64,000 bases of DNA. Origin: Verrucomicrobiota bacterium (GTDB lineage: Bacteria; Verrucomicrobiota; Verrucomicrobiia; Verrucomicrobiales; Verrucomicrobiaceae). The notes under the pieces were generated by a model. The model searched no databases. It saw only the letters and a list, made by a program, of their open reading frames with translations, and was not told the origin of the DNA. The stretch lies in NCBI GenBank assembly GCA_017301975.1, contig JAFLEI010000023.1, positions 1 to 64,000 on the forward strand. The letters are read 5' to 3'. The translations under genes and the position numbers were made by a program. Shown one piece after another: positions 7,720 through 15,282 of this stretch. Numbering within the stretch: position 1 is the stretch's first letter; the number at the start of each line of letters is the position of its first letter.

Positions 7720-7863
7720 GGTCTGTGTGTGGTTGTATGGTAGGGTGTGGTATTAGCGAGAAATGCGTGGTGGCCGGGTGGCGATGGGGGGGGCTGGCTG
7801 TGTCTTTCTCCTGCTCCGGCTCTTCCTCCCGGAATCCGGATCTCCGGAAAGGGGGAGGAGGAG

Positions 7864-7887
7864 TAAGAGGAGGATTAAGAGGAGGAT
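7864..7887. repeat. 12-bp perfect tandem duplication at the primase stop codon
   Basis: TAAGAGGAGGAT occurs twice in direct succession (7864-7875 and 7876-7887) within a purine-rich tract. The primase stop codon (complement of 7875-7877) spans the junction, so the repeat encodes the Ser/Arg end of the primase and continues past it. Confidence 0.7.
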
Positions 7888-9026
7888 TGTCGGAAAGGGG
7901 GATGCACCTCGCGGTCCGGTGTGGGGAAGAGGGTGCGGCAGAGCTTGATGGTGGATTCCTCATCGAGGCCGGTGGTGCAGTCGTTGAGGTCCTTCACGGG
8001 CGTGCCGTCCGCGCGGCGCAGCTCTTTGAAGTCGAAGAAGTCCACTTCGCAGTTCACGCCGATGAGCTGGGTGGCCCACTGGCGGGCGCTTTGGGTGCCG
8101 CCGCCGTCCGCATCGTTATGCGGGTAGAGGCGCACGCGGCGGCCGCGCATGAGCTCCAGCGCGCCGGGGTCGATCCGTGCGCCCGTGCCGCGCCCGAGCA
8201 TGGCCACGGGCAGCACGTCCCAGCGTTCCAGCTCATACGCAAAGTGCAGCGCCGCCAGGTAGTCCGGCCCGCCTTCCACCAGCAGCAGCGTGCGGAACTC
8301 CGGCAGCCGGCGCAGCACCGCCGCGCCCAGCGGCCAGTTCTTGCGGGAGCCGCGCAGCGTGTGCGCCTTGCGCCGGCCCAGCGTGCCGCAGGACGTGAAG
8401 GGCATGCCATCCAGCCGCCGCGCCTCCACGCAGCGCTCCTCCGAATCGACCAGCAGCCAGCAGCGGAAGCCATTCACGATGGAAAAGGTGAGCGTGCGCA
8501 GCGCCAGCGCCAGGGACACGGCCTCCGGCGTGATGTGGCGGGACTCCGCCACCAGCCGCCGGTCCGCCTCCGTGCCATTTTGCAGCGGCACGCGCAGCCC
8601 CTCCGACTGCGGCTGCTCCGCCGGCGGCAGCAGCGCGGTGGCCTGCGCCTTGAAGGACGTGCACGGTGAGGAGCCTGCGGGTGTCTTCCCCTGCGGTGCG
8701 CGCCGGCCCTGCCCCTGGCCTGGCACGCGCACGCCGGCCATCTCCAGAAACGCCTTGAACGCCTCTCCCTTGGAAATCTGCCGCGCCATGGCGATGAAGT
8801 CGATCACGTCCCCGCCCTGGCCCGTGCCGAAGTCCTTCCAGCGCCTGCCGTCCTTGGTGATGGAAAAGGAGGGCGTCTTGTCCTCGCGGAAGGGCGAGTG
8901 GCACGCCTTCGCCGGCTGCCCCTGCAGCCCGAGCTTCTGCCAGGCCTCCGGGATGAGCAGGCGCTCCTTCAGGGCTGGTATGTCGTGGTTTTGCAGTGGT
9001 GTGCGTGGTTTGTGTGTCGTGGTCAT
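7875..9026 (-). CDS. DnaG-like primase, CHC2/toprim type, with degenerate zinc finger
   Basis: A 383-residue protein, shorter than chromosomal DnaG. Residues about 24-80 match the CHC2 zinc-finger fold: PEAWQKLGL, then CHSPFREDKTPSFSI (42-56), then DFGTGQGGDVIDFI (65-78). In DnaG the second Cys pair lies in CFGCG; here it reads DFGTG, so the metal site is probably lost. Residues 246-262 (TLLLVEGGPDYLAALHF, Glu251) and 300-311 (LYPHNDADGGGT, Asp305 and Asp307) are the toprim catalytic motifs. The frame extends to 9263, but the ATG at 9026 starts a sensible N-terminus (MTTTHKPRTP). It lies between the HTH gene and the ATPase gene on one strand. It is likely to prime element replication; toprim identity is firm, the priming role is inferred. 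Confidence 0.85.
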   Translation of the reverse strand: MTTTHKPRTPLQNHDIPALKERLLIPEAWQKLGLQGQPAKACHSPFREDKTPSFSITKDGRRWKDFGTGQGGDVIDFIAMARQISKGEAFKAFLEMAGVRVPGQGQGRRAPQGKTPAGSSPCTSFKAQATALLPPAEQPQSEGLRVPLQNGTEADRRLVAESRHITPEAVSLALALRTLTFSIVNGFRCWLLVDSEERCVEARRLDGMPFTSCGTLGRRKAHTLRGSRKNWPLGAAVLRRLPEFRTLLLVEGGPDYLAALHFAYELERWDVLPVAMLGRGTGARIDPGALELMRGRRVRLYPHNDADGGGTQSARQWATQLIGVNCEVDFFDFKELRRADGTPVKDLNDCTTGLDEESTIKLCRTLFPTPDREVHPPFRQSSS

Positions 9027-9177
9027 AAAGGGTGTGGGCGTGTGGCTGGGAAGCTTCCTCCTCCCCTGATTCAGGGCTCTGAATGCCGCTGGCGCATCAG
9101 AGGCCCGATCCAGGGGGCGAAGAGAACGATGGCCGGAAGGCGGCGGCCAGAATGATGTAGAGTGGTAGAAAGTGGTA

Positions 9178-9513
9178 TCAGACGGCCGCAGTCGTGCCCG
9201 GATCATCGCCGATGCGCGGGGCGGAAGCGGGGCTGGCGGATGGCCGGGCCGCCGACCGCCCATGCGACCGCAGCGCCGTCTTCACCGCCTCCAGCTCATA
9301 CCGCAGAACGCGGCCCACGCGTATGGAGGGAATGACGCGGCGTTGGTTCCAGGTGGTGAGCGTCCGGCGGCTCACCCCCAGAGCCGCCGCGAGCTGCCGC
9401 CCATTGAGGAAAGCCCGTGCCGGTGGGGCGGGTGGCACCACGGTGGGTGGCGTGGCCTCAGGGGTGGCAGGAGAGGGGGCGGGCAGGTCGGGGATCGTGT
9501 TCAGTGTCGTCAT
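9178..9513 (-). CDS. MerR/excisionase-type helix-turn-helix protein
   Basis: A 111-residue protein. A Pro/Ala/Thr-rich N-terminus (about 8-33) is followed by a single HTH_17-like domain: FLNGRQLAAALGVSRRTLTTW, then RRVIPSIRVGRVLRYELEAV, the layout of excisionase and element-borne regulators that place a conserved Arg-rich wing after the recognition helix. The frame opens at 9690, but the ATG at 9513 removes a stretch with no family character. It is the first gene of a minus-strand set with the primase and ATPase. It probably represses or activates the module, binds its origin, or promotes excision. A palindrome lies 47-86 bp upstream. Confidence 0.8.
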   Translation of the reverse strand: MTTLNTIPDLPAPSPATPEATPPTVVPPAPPARAFLNGRQLAAALGVSRRTLTTWNQRRVIPSIRVGRVLRYELEAVKTALRSHGRSAARPSASPASAPRIGDDPGTTAAV

Positions 9514-9559
9514 AGGAGAGAAGAGCAGTTGCTGGTATCCTCCCGCACGGTCTGCAGGA

Positions 9560-9599
9560 CGGGCCTGAAACCGTGGGTGATAATCACCTGATAGGCCCG
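9560..9599. promoter_or_regulatory. Nested palindrome upstream of the HTH gene (candidate operator or origin site)
   Basis: The outer arms CGGGCCT (9560-9566) and AGGCCCG (9593-9599) are perfect reverse complements. Inside is a perfect 13-mer palindrome, GGTGATAATCACC (9576-9588). It lies in the divergent region between the HTH gene (minus, start 9513) and yaeQ (plus, start 9757). Position and symmetry fit a dimeric regulator site. Confidence 0.65.
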
Positions 9600-9756
9600 A
9601 AATTTTGAACGTCAACGAACTTTTGGCAATGAAGCGCACAAAGGCGCTCAGCAGGGAAGTCCGCCAAAATGGGACAGGGAGCAGGATCACCTGCCGTGGG
9701 CTGGCCCCTCACACACGCTTCCTTGCCACCCGCCGCATTCCCGCGTAAGCGAAGAC

Positions 9757-10314
9757 ATGGCCCTCAAAGCAATCATCTACAAAGCCAAGGTCTCCCTCTC
9801 CGACCTCGATCGCAACGTGTACGCAGACCACGAGCTCACCCTCGCGCGGCACCCTTCGGAGACGGAGGAGCGCATGATGATCCGGCTGCTGGCCTTCGTG
9901 CTCAATGCCCCTGAAAACAACGACCTCGGCAAGCTGGAATTTGGCAAGGACATGTGGGAGGCCGACGAGCCCGCGCTCAGCCAGCACGATCTCACCGGCC
10001 TGCTCATGCACTGGATCGAGCTCGGCCAGCCCGATGAGAAAAAACTCGTGCGCCTCTGCGGCCGTTCCAAGAAGGTGAGCGTCTACAGCTTTGCCAGCAA
10101 TACCGCCACGTGGTGGGCCGGGCTCGCGGGGAAATTCACCCGTGTGAGCAATCTCCACGTGTGGCAGATCCCCGCCGCCGAGAGCGAGGAGCTGGGGAAG
10201 CTCGCGCAGCGCTCCATGGACCTCACCGTGACGCTTCAGGAAGGCGTGCTCTTCGTCGGGGAAGGGGACCGCACCGTGGAGATCAAGCCGGTGAAGCTGT
10301 GTGGTGGGGAGTAG
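9757..10314 (+). CDS. yaeQ: YaeQ family protein
   Basis: A 185-residue protein, the usual YaeQ length. Recognisable features are the N-terminal MALKATIYK-like strand (here MALKAIIYKAKVSLSDLDR), HPSETEERMMIRLLAFVL (32-49), DEPALSQHDLTGLLMHWIELGQPDEKKL in the middle, and VSVYSFASNTATWW (about 108-121). YaeQ adopts a PD-(D/E)xK-nuclease-like fold; its biochemical role is not settled, although early E. coli reports linked it to RfaH suppression. It is a stand-alone gene, probably cytoplasmic, and not obviously part of the neighbouring replication module. Confidence 0.92.
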   Translation: MALKAIIYKAKVSLSDLDRNVYADHELTLARHPSETEERMMIRLLAFVLNAPENNDLGKLEFGKDMWEADEPALSQHDLTGLLMHWIELGQPDEKKLVRLCGRSKKVSVYSFASNTATWWAGLAGKFTRVSNLHVWQIPAAESEELGKLAQRSMDLTVTLQEGVLFVGEGDRTVEIKPVKLCGGE

Positions 10315-10862
10315 CTTCCTGCGAAGCGGAATCGCCCTCGTCCTCCTACTTGATCTCGTCCTCGATCACGTCGGGCCGTTGCAAGTTTCAAATCACAAGT
10401 TGCGAGTCGCTTCTCAGCAGTCGCTCTTCGGGTTCCTCCTTTTGAGGACGGCGCAGTAAGGTGACAGACTCATCAGGAGGATCCGCCTCACGCTCGCCAA
10501 TCTGTCATGGGCTCCCGGCAGGGCGCAAGAGATTAGATATGGTAAGCGAAACCGCGAAGCGGAGCAGCGAGAACCACAGGGTCATGCCATCAACCGTTTC
10601 CATTCAGAACCGCATGTCGAAGGGATGCGAGAAGCGTCAAGCTTCCCGGCGTACGCGAGGAGTCCTCGCACGGCTCTCGCATACCTTCGGCATGTGACCT
10701 TGAGCTTGACGGATGTTTCGCGTGTCCGGTGGTTTTCGCTCGGCAAGCCTCGCTTCACCACCGGCTCATTTCTCAGCGTCCTCCGGGAGCTCGGGACAAG
10801 ACTGCGTGCGACCCGGAATGCCCTGATCTTGAGTGAATGTTCACCCTGTTATGCGGGTCTCA
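10315..10862. other. 548-bp gap with a cluster of imperfect palindromes
   Basis: No convincing gene is present; the open frames give Ser/Arg-rich products. Three stem-loop-forming segments follow one another: TGACAGA/TCTGTCA at 10462-10507 with a near-palindromic centre, the long one at 10612-10695, and CCGGTGG/CCACCGG at 10726-10764. Between the first two, GCGAAACCGCGAAGCGGAGC echoes bases in the third. The cluster could be degenerate repeat elements or a structured RNA. Confidence 0.55.
10612..10695. repeat. Long imperfect hairpin (about 21-bp arms)
   Basis: The arm GCATGTCGAAGGGATGCGAG (from 10612) matches the reverse complement of 10675-10695 with about three mismatches. The centre holds a second near-palindrome, GCGAGGAGTCCTCGC. 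Nested arms over 84 bp suggest a large cruciform or folded transcript. Confidence 0.65.
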
Positions 10863-11405
10863 TTACTTCTCATCCTCATAGAACAGATCACCCGTCGTTC
10901 CCTCCGGCAGGCGCGTCTCGATGAAGTACAGCATCTCGCCGCTGATCGGCAGCGTGGTGGTGATGTCGGGCTGGGTTGAGCGCTCGCGAAAATTCGTAAA
11001 TTCATCAATGCGCACACAGCGGTACTTGCCGCGCACAAGGCGGATGAGGCAGCGCGAGTAAAAGCCGCCACCGCCGCGCCCCCAGATCTCCAGTTGCGGG
11101 TGGCCGTCAAACGATGCGAGCCACCGCGCGCTGGCACATTGGTCGTGGAAGACCTGCTTCCATCCGCTCTTCTCGTTCAGCAGGGTGAAGGTCAGCATCG
11201 GCCCGCCTGAGCCGCCTTGCTTGCCGAGTTCCGGATCATCCGGCTCGCTGATGGAAATGCGAAAACCGCCCTCCGTCAGCGTGCAGGGACTCTTACTGGG
11301 GAATTCGCCCGCCGCCTTGGGCCACGGCTCCGTGGCCAGATCCGCATGGGCCGTGAGCGCCGCCGCCAGCAGCCCGAGAAAGAAAGATCGTCTCAATGTC
11401 CTCAT
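10863..11405 (-). CDS. Secreted protein of unknown function
   Basis: A 180-residue protein with a clear signal peptide: basic start MRTLRR, hydrophobic FFLGLLAAALT, and a likely cleavage after A-H-A near residue 21. The mature part is about 160 residues with scattered Trp and aromatic residues (FDGHPQLEIWGRGGGGFYSRCLIRLV) and two or three Cys. The C-terminus is acidic. No family is recognised. It is expected in the periplasm or outside the cell. It has no clear operon partner, being divergent from the small secreted protein gene at 11641. Confidence 0.75.
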   Translation of the reverse strand: MRTLRRSFFLGLLAAALTAHADLATEPWPKAAGEFPSKSPCTLTEGGFRISISEPDDPELGKQGGSGGPMLTFTLLNEKSGWKQVFHDQCASARWLASFDGHPQLEIWGRGGGGFYSRCLIRLVRGKYRCVRIDEFTNFRERSTQPDITTTLPISGEMLYFIETRLPEGTTGDLFYEDEK

Positions 11406-11640
11406 GCGGCATGATCATTCACAAATCCGTTCGGTTGTCAGCATCCATCTGCTCCAGGCCATGGCATTGCCGGGAGGCGCGCGGCGCTGCACGCCCCCGG
11501 GTTAGGCCCTCTGCCTACGCACGCTCCGTCGCATCGCTGGCTTTCATTTTGAATCGGGCAGCTGGGGGTGGCGTCTGAACCAATGACGTTTCGATTTTTC
11601 GAACGCCGCAAAAAAGAGAAACCCTCAACCCCCACATCTC

Positions 11641-12009
11641 ATGAAAACATTCACCACCCTGGCCCTGGCCACCCTGCTCGGCACTGCGGCACTCCCCAGC
11701 AGCGCCAGCGCGCTCGATCTCTTCCACCCGTTCCGCCCGCGCACCGCTGAAGTGAACGGAAGGATGAACAACGAGCAGCGACGCATCGGCAACGGCGTCG
11801 CCACCGGCAAGCTCAACCCCTGGCAGGCGAACCGCCTGGTGCGCGGAGAGCAGCACATCCAGCAGCAGGAAAACCGCGACCTCCTCAAGCACAACGGCCA
11901 CCTGACCTGGCGCGATCGCATGCATCTGAACCGCGCGGAAAACCGCCAGTCCCAGCGCATCAATCAGGCGGAGCACCACAGCATCTTCCACAACTGGTTC
12001 CACCATTGA
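11641..12009 (+). CDS. Small secreted protein with internal Asn/Gln/Arg-rich repeats
   Basis: A 122-residue protein with a signal peptide (hydrophobic residues 4-22, cleavage after A-S-A near 24). The mature protein is basic and His/Asn/Gln/Arg-rich. Two related units can be seen: NEQRRIGNGVATGKLNPWQANRL and, after a break, LKHNGHLTWRDRMHLNRAENRQSQRI. Both follow the pattern of short periplasmic proteins with a G-x-L-(T/N)-x-x-(E/Q/D) helix pair. The function of such proteins is unknown. It is a single-gene unit with a strong terminator 46 bp downstream. Confidence 0.75.
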   Translation: MKTFTTLALATLLGTAALPSSASALDLFHPFRPRTAEVNGRMNNEQRRIGNGVATGKLNPWQANRLVRGEQHIQQQENRDLLKHNGHLTWRDRMHLNRAENRQSQRINQAEHHSIFHNWFHH

Positions 12010-12054
12010 GCCCGGGTCCAGAAGGTTCCGTTTAAAAGCAACGGATCGATCCAC

Positions 12055-12087
12055 GCGCGGCATCTCTCGGGGTGCCGCGCTTTTTTT
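12055..12087 (+). terminator. Rho-independent terminator
   Basis: The stem GCGCGGCA (12055-12062) / TGCCGCGC (12073-12080) is followed directly by seven T residues (12081-12087). It lies 46 bp after the stop of the small secreted protein gene. This is the best intrinsic terminator in the window. Confidence 0.9.
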
Positions 12088-12194
12088 GGCGTTGCGCAGA
12101 CCTCTCCAGGCAGCGGCGCATGGACACGCGGCGGTAAAAGCTCAGACGGAAATCGTTTGCCGCTCAATCGGCGCTGGCGCAGGGGAATAGCTCC

Positions 12195-13388
12195 ATGCTT
12201 TTCCCCCGCTCTGCACTGCGCCAAATGCTGCGCCATTTCACCGCGTTCCTCGTTCTCGCCACCGCGACCGCCGCCCTCGCGCAGGACCTTCGCCCCAGCG
12301 CGGCGCTCGTTTCCGCCATCGACCGCCTTGTGGCCAGAAGCGGCATCGATGAAAGCAGCCCCGGCGTGGCCATCTTCATCCGCGTGCCCGGCAGGCTGCA
12401 GTTCCAAAAAGGTTACGGCCTTGCCAGCGTGAAGGATGGGACTCCCATCACGCCCAGCACCCTCTTTGAGCTCGCCTCCTGCTCCAAGCCCTTCACCGCC
12501 ACCGCGCTCCTCATGCTGGTGGATCGTGGTATGCTAACGCTCGATGACGACGTGCGCGACTACATCCCCGAGCTGCCCGAGTACAGCAGCGATAATCCCA
12601 TCCTCATCCGCGATCTCCTCCAGCACACCTCCGGCCTGCCCGAGTACTTCGACTTTGACGACGAGGATGTGCCCATGCGCCACAAGACCTACGCCGTGAA
12701 CGAGGACTACCTCGGCATGTTTGCCCGGCTGAAGAAGGACTACCCGCTGGAGTTCCGCACCGGCAGCAAGCATGAGTACACGAACAGCAACTACCTGCTG
12801 CTCGCCACCATCGTGCAGCGCGTGGCAAAGCAGCCCTTCAGCGAGTTCGTGCGCGATGAGATCTTCCTCCCCGCCGGCATGCAGCACACCTTCGTCTGCC
12901 AGAGCCCGAAGTCCGTGCCGCAAACCGAGGACGATGACAAATACAACCGCGCCTTCGGCTACGAGTGGCGTGAGAAGAAAGAAACGTGGAAGCCCTCCTG
13001 GGGCACCCCGCCCGAATGGACGCAGAAGGTCATGGTCGTGGGAGACGGCGGCGTGTGGTCAAACCTCGAAGACATGGCGAAGTGGGACGCCGCCGTGCGC
13101 GCGCGCAAATTCCTCAAACCCGCCACCTGGAAGGAAGCCCTGACCCCTGGCACCACGCGCAAAGGCAAGGCCTTTGACTACGGCCTCGGCTGGGTCCTCT
13201 ACACGGATGACGACGGCTCCGTCCATGCCTTCGGCCACGACGGCACCTGGGCCGGATTTGAGAACAGCTATTACCGTGACCTCGGCAGCAAGCGCAGCAC
13301 CATCATTCTGAGCAATCGCGACAGCCTGGACACCGATGAACTCTACCAGGCGCTGGACGCCCTGGTGGACAGGCATGTGGAGGAGTGA
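12195..13388 (+). CDS. Serine hydrolase, class C beta-lactamase / PBP family
   Basis: A 397-residue exported protein. The signal peptide runs to A-L-A-Q near residue 30. The three active-site motifs of the family are present: SxxK as S95-C-S-K98, YxN as Y195-T-N197, and the third-strand motif as H348-D-G350. Such enzymes include esterases, D-alanyl-D-alanine peptidases and beta-lactamases; the substrate cannot be called. His-Asp-Gly in place of Lys-Thr-Gly is common in esterase and peptidase members rather than true beta-lactamases. The first ATG (12195) has AGGGGAA seven bases upstream and is preferred; an ATG at 12225 would still leave a signal peptide. Confidence 0.9.
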   Translation: MLFPRSALRQMLRHFTAFLVLATATAALAQDLRPSAALVSAIDRLVARSGIDESSPGVAIFIRVPGRLQFQKGYGLASVKDGTPITPSTLFELASCSKPFTATALLMLVDRGMLTLDDDVRDYIPELPEYSSDNPILIRDLLQHTSGLPEYFDFDDEDVPMRHKTYAVNEDYLGMFARLKKDYPLEFRTGSKHEYTNSNYLLLATIVQRVAKQPFSEFVRDEIFLPAGMQHTFVCQSPKSVPQTEDDDKYNRAFGYEWREKKETWKPSWGTPPEWTQKVMVVGDGGVWSNLEDMAKWDAAVRARKFLKPATWKEALTPGTTRKGKAFDYGLGWVLYTDDDGSVHAFGHDGTWAGFENSYYRDLGSKRSTIILSNRDSLDTDELYQALDALVDRHVEE

Positions 13389-13507
13389 GGGAAGGCAGGC
13401 GCAAGAGCACGAGACAGCGGGGCGGACCCTGTTCAATAACCGACCCATCACGAGTACGGATCATTCCCCATTGACGCCACCGCGTGCGTCCCGCTAAAAC
13501 GGTGCCC

Positions 13508-14386
13508 ATGAATTCGCGCGCCTCGTTCTGGTCCTGCATCGCTGTCGCCTCCTTCCTCGCGGCCTGCGCGCCCATCCGCACCGAGACTGTGTCCGTGCAT
13601 CACGCACGCTCCTTGCTCAACAACACCGTGGACTTCGGCTGGGACTCCGGCGTGGTGCGCCCCGCGCTGCTGCGCAGCATAGGGGTGGATTTGATGATCC
13701 ACCGCGCCACACGCGGCGCATCGAAGACAGACGTGGACTACACCCGGCGCGAGCACGCCGCGCGCGTGGCCGGGCTGAAGTGGGGCGCGTATCATTACGT
13801 GAACCGCGCAGGGAATCTGGACGCGCAGATCCAGCGCTTCCTGCATGAGGTGGCCGCCGCCGCCCGGCGCAACGGCACCACTGCGTATCCGCTGCTGCTC
13901 GTGCTGGATAACGAAGGGCGGGACCGCGTGTCGTGGTCGCAGCTCGCGTATGCCGCGCAGCGCGTGCGCGCCCGCACCGGCGCCTGGCCGCTGCTGTATT
14001 GCAGCGTGCCACTTCCTGGTATGCCCGGCTTTGCCCAGCAGGAGCACGAGCTGGAGGCGCTGACCGGCGGCGAGCGCACCGTTCTCAAAGCCTGCGGCCT
14101 GTGGATTCCCCGCTACGGCGAGCAGACCTCCACCCACATGACCTTCAGCGTCCCGCGCGTCTTTGGCACCTGGAGCTTCTGGCAGTACTGCGGCGACATC
14201 AGCGGCCATCCCCGCACCGCGCTGCTTGGCCCCGAGTTCTCCGGCAACGTCGGCGCCGCCTACACCCGCAGCGGCGGCCGCGCCAGCCTGCGCCACTTCT
14301 GCGACCGCAGCCTCTTCAACGGCAGCCGGGCTTCGTTTGAGAAGTATTACCGCGAGCATTCCACGGCGGTGGTGATGTGGCGGTGA
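13508..14386 (+). CDS. GH25-like lysozyme lipoprotein
   Basis: A 292-residue protein beginning at the ATG at 13508, which gives a lipoprotein signal with lipobox F-L-A-A-C. The rest fits glycoside hydrolase family 25 (peptidoglycan muramidase): DFGWDSG near the start, DLMIHRATRGASKTDVDY (the I-R-A-T-x-G block), AGLKWGAYHYVN, then LLLVLDNEGRDR (strand with the catalytic acid position), and W-x-x-WQYCGDI near the end. The domain ends at about residue 260. A role in cell-wall turnover at the membrane is expected. The preceding gene is another wall- or ester-directed hydrolase, but a 119-bp gap separates them. Confidence 0.82.
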   Translation: MNSRASFWSCIAVASFLAACAPIRTETVSVHHARSLLNNTVDFGWDSGVVRPALLRSIGVDLMIHRATRGASKTDVDYTRREHAARVAGLKWGAYHYVNRAGNLDAQIQRFLHEVAAAARRNGTTAYPLLLVLDNEGRDRVSWSQLAYAAQRVRARTGAWPLLYCSVPLPGMPGFAQQEHELEALTGGERTVLKACGLWIPRYGEQTSTHMTFSVPRVFGTWSFWQYCGDISGHPRTALLGPEFSGNVGAAYTRSGGRASLRHFCDRSLFNGSRASFEKYYREHSTAVVMWR

Positions 14387-14440
14387 GGCTGGAGCTCACG
14401 CGGGAATTGACCGGGAACGCCGAGCGGTTACTTTGGCGGC

Positions 14441-14734
14441 ATGACGACCACCAAAGAGATTGCCGTGGATGCCGTGCGCCCGCTCGGACTGCATGCCGGT
14501 GACAGCCTTCACGTGCTGGAGGAAAAAGCAGGCGTCTTCCTGATGCAGATCGTGCATGCCGCGCCTGCGCCCGCTGTGGTCAAACGCGGCAGTGCCGGTG
14601 CCTGGGTACGTGCCGCCCGTGGCAGCGCCAGGCTGGCTGCGGACGAGACCCGGGACGATGCCCGCATGGCCTGCTACCGCGAAAAATTCGGCGTCGTTCT
14701 GTGCACGAAGGAAGTGTCCTTTAGTGCAAGCTGA
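14441..14734 (+). CDS. Small AbrB/SpoVT-like protein
   Basis: A 97-residue protein. Residues about 9-36 (DAVRPLGLHAGDSLHVLEEKAGVFLMQI) match the swapped-hairpin AbrB pattern: P/L-x-x-L-G-L-x-x-G-D-x-(hydrophobic), then a strand. The remainder is Ala/Arg-rich (AGAWVRAARGSARL) and ends with a possible small domain. It may be an antitoxin-type DNA-binding protein, but the fit is partial. Its stop overlaps the 3' end of mazF on the other strand by 14 bp, so the two genes are tail to tail and cannot be a normal toxin-antitoxin operon. Confidence 0.5.
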   Translation: MTTTKEIAVDAVRPLGLHAGDSLHVLEEKAGVFLMQIVHAAPAPAVVKRGSAGAWVRAARGSARLAADETRDDARMACYREKFGVVLCTKEVSFSAS

Positions 14735-15044
14735 GCCAGCGCTTGAGCGCTGCTTCGACCTTCGCCATTGTGGCCTCATCGCAAACGGTCAGACGGCGGA
14801 TCAACTGCACGTCAGGAACCGTGCCGATGGACTGTGCGTCAAACACGCCCGGAGCAAACTTGGCGTGTTGATGCGGCACCTCGTATTCAGTGCCGCGTGC
14901 GCTTGTCGTACGCGCCACATAGCTCACCAAGGCACGCTCCGCATCTTTGTAACGGACACTCAGGATGAGCACGGGCCTCACCTTCTGTACCATGCCCAGA
15001 TCAATGAGCCATATTTCGCCGCGCATGGCGGTCAGTCTTGCCAT
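14721..15044 (-). CDS. mazF: MazF/PemK-family toxin
   Basis: A 107-residue protein, the usual size of this ribonuclease toxin family. Diagnostic blocks are RGEIWLIDLG (8-17), KVRPVLILSVRY (21-32), with Arg23 and Pro24 of the R-P-V motif, and the C-terminal SIGTVPDVQLIRRLTVC with the T-(V/D)-x-x-L-x-x-R-(L/I) pattern. It is expected to cleave mRNA at short sequences unless bound by an antitoxin. The antitoxin gene lies just upstream and overlaps the start by 13 bp. An internal ATG seven codons in is the alternative start. Confidence 0.9.
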   Translation of the reverse strand: MARLTAMRGEIWLIDLGMVQKVRPVLILSVRYKDAERALVSYVARTTSARGTEYEVPHQHAKFAPGVFDAQSIGTVPDVQLIRRLTVCDEATMAKVEAALKRWLSLH

Positions 15045-15202
15045 TGCTGCTCCGCTCCTTCTTCGGCGTCATAAAGGGCAAAAACGCTCGCAGAGGCGGA
15101 GACGGTGGCATCACGCTCCAAGAACCACTCACGCAGTTCCTGCCACTGTTCGCGGGGCAGCGTCTCGATGGCTTGTTCGATTTCAAGGACGGTACTCATC
15201 AT
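15032..15202 (-). CDS. Small antitoxin partner of MazF
   Basis: A 56-residue frame beginning MMSTVLEIEQAIETLPREQW. The part reading LPREQWQELREWFLERDA matches the amphipathic segment shared by many short antitoxins (A-I-x-x-L-P-x-x-x-x-x-x-L-x-x-W/F). The C-terminus is Ala/Ser/Glu-rich and ends in QQWQD, as expected for a region that docks on a MazF toxin. Its stop (15032-15034) overlaps the toxin start by 13 bp, which suggests translational coupling. Either of two adjacent ATGs could be the start. The pairing is inferred from overlap and size; the family name of the antitoxin is not certain. Confidence 0.78.
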   Translation of the reverse strand: MMSTVLEIEQAIETLPREQWQELREWFLERDATVSASASVFALYDAEEGAEQQWQD

Positions 15203-15282
15203 AGGATTCTAAAGGGAGTAGCGCTGATTTCAACCGGGATGCAGGTCTGCCATACCCCGTTTGCAGACTCCTTCATCCGCGC

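Noticed and set aside
6412-7743. 443-codon plus-strand frame opposite the ATPase gene
   Set aside because: The minus strand encodes a complete Walker A/B ATPase; the plus product has the Val/Ala/Gly-rich look of a shadow.
6334-9690. A complete prophage
   Set aside because: Only replication and regulation genes are seen. There is no capsid, tail, lysis, terminase or integrase gene; GH25 at 13.5 kb is a lipoprotein and too far away.
12195-13388. A true beta-lactamase resistance gene
   Set aside because: SxxK and YxN are present, but the third motif is His-Asp-Gly, which is common in esterases and peptidases of this superfamily.
15001-15186. 61-codon minus-strand frame upstream of mazF
   Set aside because: It is Lys/Arg/Ser/Pro-rich and out of frame with the better 56-residue antitoxin frame that covers the same bases.
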